DNA of 8,764 nt from DATHVR01 sp035461175. Its GTDB lineage: Bacteria > Actinomycetota > Acidimicrobiia > Spongiisociales > ZC4RG35. Position numbers and translations under genes: made by a program. Shown one piece after another: positions 6,430-8,764 of this stretch. How positions within the stretch are numbered: the first letter of the stretch is position 1; every line of letters begins with the position of its first letter. The notes beneath the pieces are model-generated. The model was given only the letters and a program-made list of their open reading frames with translations. It ran no database searches and was not told the origin of the DNA. Location of the stretch: NCBI GenBank assembly GCA_035461175.1, contig DATHVR010000028.1:1-8764 (forward strand), in the 5' to 3' direction.

Positions 6430-7566
6430 ATGGAGCCTTTCATCACCGACGAACATCGTGCCTTCCGCCGTTCGGTGCACGATTTCGTCGAGAACGAGAT
6501 CCTGCCCCACGCCGCCGAATGGGACGAAGCGGGCACGTTCCCCCGGGATCTGTACCTGAAGGCGGGCAAGCTCGGCTACTGGTCCAACGGGGTGGACGAG
6601 GAGTACGGGGGCCTGGGCTACACCGACCCCTTCCTGATCACGATCCTGGCCGAGGAGATGTCCCGGATCGGGGCGGGCGGCATTCCCGCCGGGCTCGGCT
6701 CCAACGCCATCGCCTTGCCTCCCATCGCGGCCGCCGGTTCGGACGAACTCAAGGCCGAGCTCCTCCCCCGGCTCGTCTCGGGCGAGGCAATCGGGGCCTT
6801 GGCGGTGACCGAACCCGGAGGCGGTTCGGATGTGGCTTCCATCACCACCGGGGCCATGCGTGACGGCGACTCCTATGTGGTCAACGGCGAGAAGACCTAT
6901 ATCACCTCCGGCAGCAGGGCCGACTACCTGACCACGGCCGTTCGCACCGGAGGCGAGGGCGCGTCGGGCATCTCGGTCCTGGTCATCCCCGCCGACTTGC
7001 CGGGCATCACCCGTACTCCGCTGGAGAAGATGGGATGGTGGGCTTCGGACACGGCCTCGATCTCGTTCACCGATGTGCGGGTCCCCGCCCACTATCTGGT
7101 CGGCGCCGAGAACATGGGCTTCCTGATCCTGATGGCGAACTTCAATTTCGAGCGGCTCATGCTGATCGCCGGGATGAACGGTGCCTCCCGGGTTCTCTAC
7201 GAGGACGCCCTGGACTGGGCTTGCAGCCGCCACACCTTCGGACGGCCCCTCTCCTCACGACAGGTGATCCGCCACAAGCTGGTGGAGATGGACCGCCAGA
7301 TCAACGCGGCCAAGGCCGTCCAGGATGTCCTGGCCTGGCGGCTCTCTCAGGGCGACTCCCCCGTGGCTGAACTCGCCGAAGCCAAGGTCACCGCCTCCCT
7401 GACCATGGAGTTCTGCGCCCGGGAGGCGGCCCAGATCCTGGGCGGGGCGTCGTTCATCCGCGGCAACCGGGTGGAGCGGATTTACCGCGAGGTGCGGGTC
7501 AACGCCATCGGGGGCGGAAGCGAGGAGATCATGCGCGACCTCGCCGCCCGTCAACTCGGGATCTAG
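6430..7566 (+). CDS. Acyl-CoA dehydrogenase family protein
   Basis: This 378-residue FAD enzyme is of usual acyl-CoA dehydrogenase length. The N-terminal helical domain runs from 1 to about 120. The beta domain carries VTEPGGGSD (residues 126-134) and GEKTYITSGS (153-162), which contact FAD and substrate. The C-terminal helical domain includes RHTFGRPLSSRQVIRHKLVEM and QILGGASFIRGNRVERIYREVRVNAIGGGSEEIM. The residue aligning with the medium-chain enzyme's catalytic Glu (YEGT) is G362. However, E241 in NFERLMLIAG matches the alternative Glu on helix G used by isovaleryl- and long-chain enzymes, so activity is likely retained. The predicted reaction is alpha,beta-dehydrogenation of an acyl-CoA with electrons passed to ETF; chain specificity cannot be called. 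The ATG at 6430 is chosen over an upstream in-frame ATG at 6235 because that extension overlaps the divergent ABC ATPase gene and lacks family similarity. Confidence 0.93.
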   Translation: MEPFITDEHRAFRRSVHDFVENEILPHAAEWDEAGTFPRDLYLKAGKLGYWSNGVDEEYGGLGYTDPFLITILAEEMSRIGAGGIPAGLGSNAIALPPIAAAGSDELKAELLPRLVSGEAIGALAVTEPGGGSDVASITTGAMRDGDSYVVNGEKTYITSGSRADYLTTAVRTGGEGASGISVLVIPADLPGITRTPLEKMGWWASDTASISFTDVRVPAHYLVGAENMGFLILMANFNFERLMLIAGMNGASRVLYEDALDWACSRHTFGRPLSSRQVIRHKLVEMDRQINAAKAVQDVLAWRLSQGDSPVAELAEAKVTASLTMEFCAREAAQILGGASFIRGNRVERIYREVRVNAIGGGSEEIMRDLAARQLGI

Positions 7567-7609
7567 GGACCTATCCCTCGACGAAGCGAGACAGGTTCTG
7601 CGATGACCT

Positions 7610-7632
7610 CGCCAACCCGGCTGCGTTCGGCG
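7610..7632. terminator. Weak hairpin between the convergent acyl-CoA dehydrogenase and VOC genes
   Basis: CGCCAAC and GTTCGGCG can pair over seven base pairs with one bulged C and an 8-nt loop. It lies in the 92-nt gap between two convergent genes, where a bidirectional terminator is expected. There is no T-run on either side, so the call is tentative. Nothing else stands out in this gap. Confidence 0.2.
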
Positions 7633-7658
7633 GTTCTCAGATAGCGATACGCCGGGGA

Positions 7659-8027
7659 TCAGTTGGATGCGGGCTCGAAGAGCTCTACGAGGTTGCCTGA
7701 AGGGTCGTCTACCAGGATCTGACGACCGCCTCGACCTTGGACCAGCTCGCCTCGGAATGAAACCCCAGCAGCCTGGAGGTCAGCCACAAGTGTGTCCAGG
7801 GCCTCAGTCTCGATCTGGAAACGGTTCCAGCCGCCCGGTTGGGGATCTCCGCCGGCGCGCCCGGCGCCTCCTGCTCCCGGAGCGTTCAAGAGCAGTACCA
7901 AATCGCCGCGGCTCAGATGGGCGAACCCGGGGGCCGGACGCATGCCCACCTCGAATCCGAGGCGATCGCGGTAGAACTCGACCGCAGCATCGACATCTTC
8001 GACGATGTAACGAACTCTCACTGCCAT
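7659..8027 (-). CDS. VOC (glyoxalase/bleomycin-resistance/dioxygenase fold) family protein
   Basis: This 122-residue protein has the two beta-alpha-beta-beta-beta modules of the vicinal oxygen chelate fold: VRVRYIVEDVDAAVEFYRD at residues 3-21 with LGFEV after it, then GWNRFQIETEALDTLVADL in the second module, ending DPSGNLVELFEP. Length matches single-domain VOC proteins, which dimerise. Of the usual metal ligands only the C-terminal Glu (E115) is in place: the first-strand His position carries Y7, and the second-module position falls in N68-R69-F70. A classical metal-dependent glyoxalase I is therefore unlikely; ligand binding or sequestration, or a metal-free role, is possible. The ATG at 8027 is preferred over an upstream in-frame start at 8153, because the family similarity begins at this Met and the longer version would span the promoter and operator. 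It is divergent from a TetR gene that probably regulates it. Confidence 0.88.
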   Translation of the reverse strand: MAVRVRYIVEDVDAAVEFYRDRLGFEVGMRPAPGFAHLSRGDLVLLLNAPGAGGAGRAGGDPQPGGWNRFQIETEALDTLVADLQAAGVSFRGELVQGRGGRQILVDDPSGNLVELFEPASN

Positions 8028-8075
8028 GCCGAACCCCGAGTGTCTACTGCATCCGGACCAGAAATCGGACTCGAA

Positions 8076-8111
8076 CGTTTCATAACTTTTATGATACGAG
8101 AGCGTTTCATA
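8076..8111. promoter_or_regulatory. Candidate TetR operator: three alternating CGTTTCATA-like half-sites
   Basis: An imperfect inverted repeat occupies 8076-8098: arm CGTTTCATAA, spacer CTT, arm TTATGATACG, with 9 of 10 positions pairing. A third copy, CGTTTCATA at 8103-8111, lies in direct orientation and pairs with ATGATACG (8091-8098) across AGAG, with 7 of 8 matches. The orientations run forward, reverse, forward. The stretch is AT-rich relative to its surroundings and sits between a TetR gene and a divergent VOC gene, which is the usual place for an autoregulatory TetR operator. It overlaps the putative promoters of both genes. Confidence 0.65.
8090..8095 (+). promoter_or_regulatory. Candidate -10 element of the TetR gene
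   Basis: TATGAT differs from TATAAT by one base and would start transcription near 8102, about 20 nt before the TetR ATG. A poor -35-like CGGACT lies at 8066-8071 with an 18-nt spacer. The hexamer overlaps the operator's inverted repeat and the opposing VOC -10, so the two promoters may be mutually exclusive and jointly repressed. Confidence 0.35.
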
Positions 8112-8120
8112 GACTGTCAA
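8091..8120 (-). promoter_or_regulatory. Near-consensus sigma-A-type promoter of the VOC gene
   Basis: On the minus strand a perfect -35 TTGACA (8120 down to 8115) is followed by an 18-nt spacer and a -10 TATCAT (8096 down to 8091), which fits TAnnnT. Transcription would start near 8084, leaving a leader of roughly 57 nt before the VOC ATG at 8027. One operator half-site lies inside the spacer and the inverted repeat covers the -10 and start site, as expected for repression by blocking RNA polymerase. Confidence 0.6.
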
Positions 8121-8122
8121 GG

Positions 8123-8698
8123 ATGGACCCGCGAATAGGCAGGACCCGGACATCGGTCCGGCAAGCCACGCTGTCCCTGTTGGGACAAGTGGGCTACGCC
8201 GCCTTCACCGTCGAAGGGGTCGCTCGTGAATCCAAAGTGGCCAAGAGCACCATCTACCGCCACTGGCCGACCAAACTATCGCTGATCTCGGACAGCCTCG
8301 AAGTCCTCAATCAGCAACCTCATCCCGAGATCAGCGGCACAATCCGTGAACAGATTGCGCAGTTGATCCAACACCTGGTCCGGGTATTCGATGATTCATT
8401 GTTCTCCGCCTGTATGCCCGCTCTCATCGAAGCAGCCGCACACCACCCCGAAGTCGCGGAGTTTCTCCACAGCTACAGCGCCGGACGCCGTCAGCGCCTC
8501 GTCGACACGATCCAGCGTGGCATCGACTCAGGCGAGCTCCCCCCACACCTCGACGCCGAGCTGGCCGCCCTCGCCCTGAGCGCACCGATCATCTACAGCC
8601 GAACGATGACCCCCAAAGCGATGACCAGCCGGCAAGCAAGCCAGCTGGTCGAGATGATTCTCGGAACCGACAACCCGAACAGAAGACGTCCCGGCTGA
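8123..8698 (+). CDS. TetR/AcrR-family transcriptional regulator
   Basis: This 191-residue protein has a TetR DNA-binding domain at residues 8-55. The helix-turn-helix is TVEGVARESKVAKSTIYRHWPTK (29-51), with the family hallmark TIYRHWPTK. The C-terminal ligand-binding domain contains CMPALIEAAAHHPEVAEFL and RRQRLVDTIQRGIDSGELPPHLD, resembling the TetR_C_11-like group of actinobacterial regulators. The length is normal. The start is ATG at 8123 with a weak AAGG directly upstream. The open frame continues back to 7667, but that extension runs antisense through the VOC gene and is not conserved. It probably represses itself and the divergent VOC gene through the operator in the shared 95-bp gap, with a small molecule as inducer. 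The ligand is unknown. Confidence 0.9.
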   Translation: MDPRIGRTRTSVRQATLSLLGQVGYAAFTVEGVARESKVAKSTIYRHWPTKLSLISDSLEVLNQQPHPEISGTIREQIAQLIQHLVRVFDDSLFSACMPALIEAAAHHPEVAEFLHSYSAGRRQRLVDTIQRGIDSGELPPHLDAELAALALSAPIIYSRTMTPKAMTSRQASQLVEMILGTDNPNRRRPG

Positions 8699-8764
8699 CG
8701 CCTGCCCACCGTCAAAGTAACCCTATCCCAACGCCTTTTCGCGACAGAATTGCGCGCCATGGCG

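Noticed and set aside
6349..7233. 294-codon minus-strand open frame antisense to the acyl-CoA dehydrogenase
   Set aside because: No family motifs; its composition is that of a mirrored high-GC gene.
7667..8122. Long N-terminal extension of the TetR protein
   Set aside because: It runs antisense through the VOC gene and the promoter/operator region, and TetR homology begins at the ATG at 8123.
8712..8764. Possible end of a minus-strand gene at the right edge (frame open to the edge, TGA at 8714-8712)
   Set aside because: Only about 17 codons are visible and no conserved motif is recognisable; it cannot be supported from this window.

Overview
The window is high-GC chromosomal DNA with a strong G/C preference at third codon positions. 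It looks like an actinobacterium, quite possibly from a deep or uncultured lineage such as Acidimicrobiia, although I cannot place it from sequence alone. Supporting signs are a PPOX-fold protein of the F420-linked type, an actinobacterial-style VOC/TetR pair, GTG and TTG starts, and a candidate leaderless promoter. I see no tRNA, rRNA, CRISPR array, insertion sequence or phage gene.

Layout, left to right. (1) 1-1697 (+): the C-terminal part of a large ATPase/TPR signalling protein of the type usually fused to a class III adenylate cyclase; its N-terminus lies off the window. (2) 1685-6327 (-): five co-directional genes. In transcription order they are an ABC-2 exporter cassette (TTG-start ATPase, permease 1, permease 2, joined by two 4-nt ATGA overlaps), a small PPOX-fold flavin/F420 oxidoreductase, and a dihydrolipoamide-dehydrogenase-like flavoprotein. 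The last keeps its redox disulfide but lacks the C-terminal His-Glu dyad. Its 3' end overlaps the convergent TPR gene by 13 bp. (3) 6430-7566 (+): an acyl-CoA dehydrogenase divergent from the ABC cassette, probably leaderless. (4) 7659-8027 (-) and 8123-8698 (+): a VOC-family protein and a TetR regulator, divergently transcribed. The 95-bp gap between them holds a near-consensus sigma-A promoter and three alternating copies of a CGTTTCATA-like half-site. The last 66 bases hold nothing I can recognise.

How the genes may work together: the ABC proteins form one exporter complex of unknown substrate. The two redox enzymes downstream may share its transcript, but the gaps of 55 and 105 nt leave separate promoters possible. 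The TetR protein most likely represses its own gene and the VOC gene through the intergenic operator, making a small self-contained ligand-responsive module. No gap between genes exceeds about 105 nt. I found no convincing new multi-gene system. The most informative non-coding signal is the VOC/tetR operator, and the most informative protein signal is the loss of the catalytic dyad in the flavoprotein.
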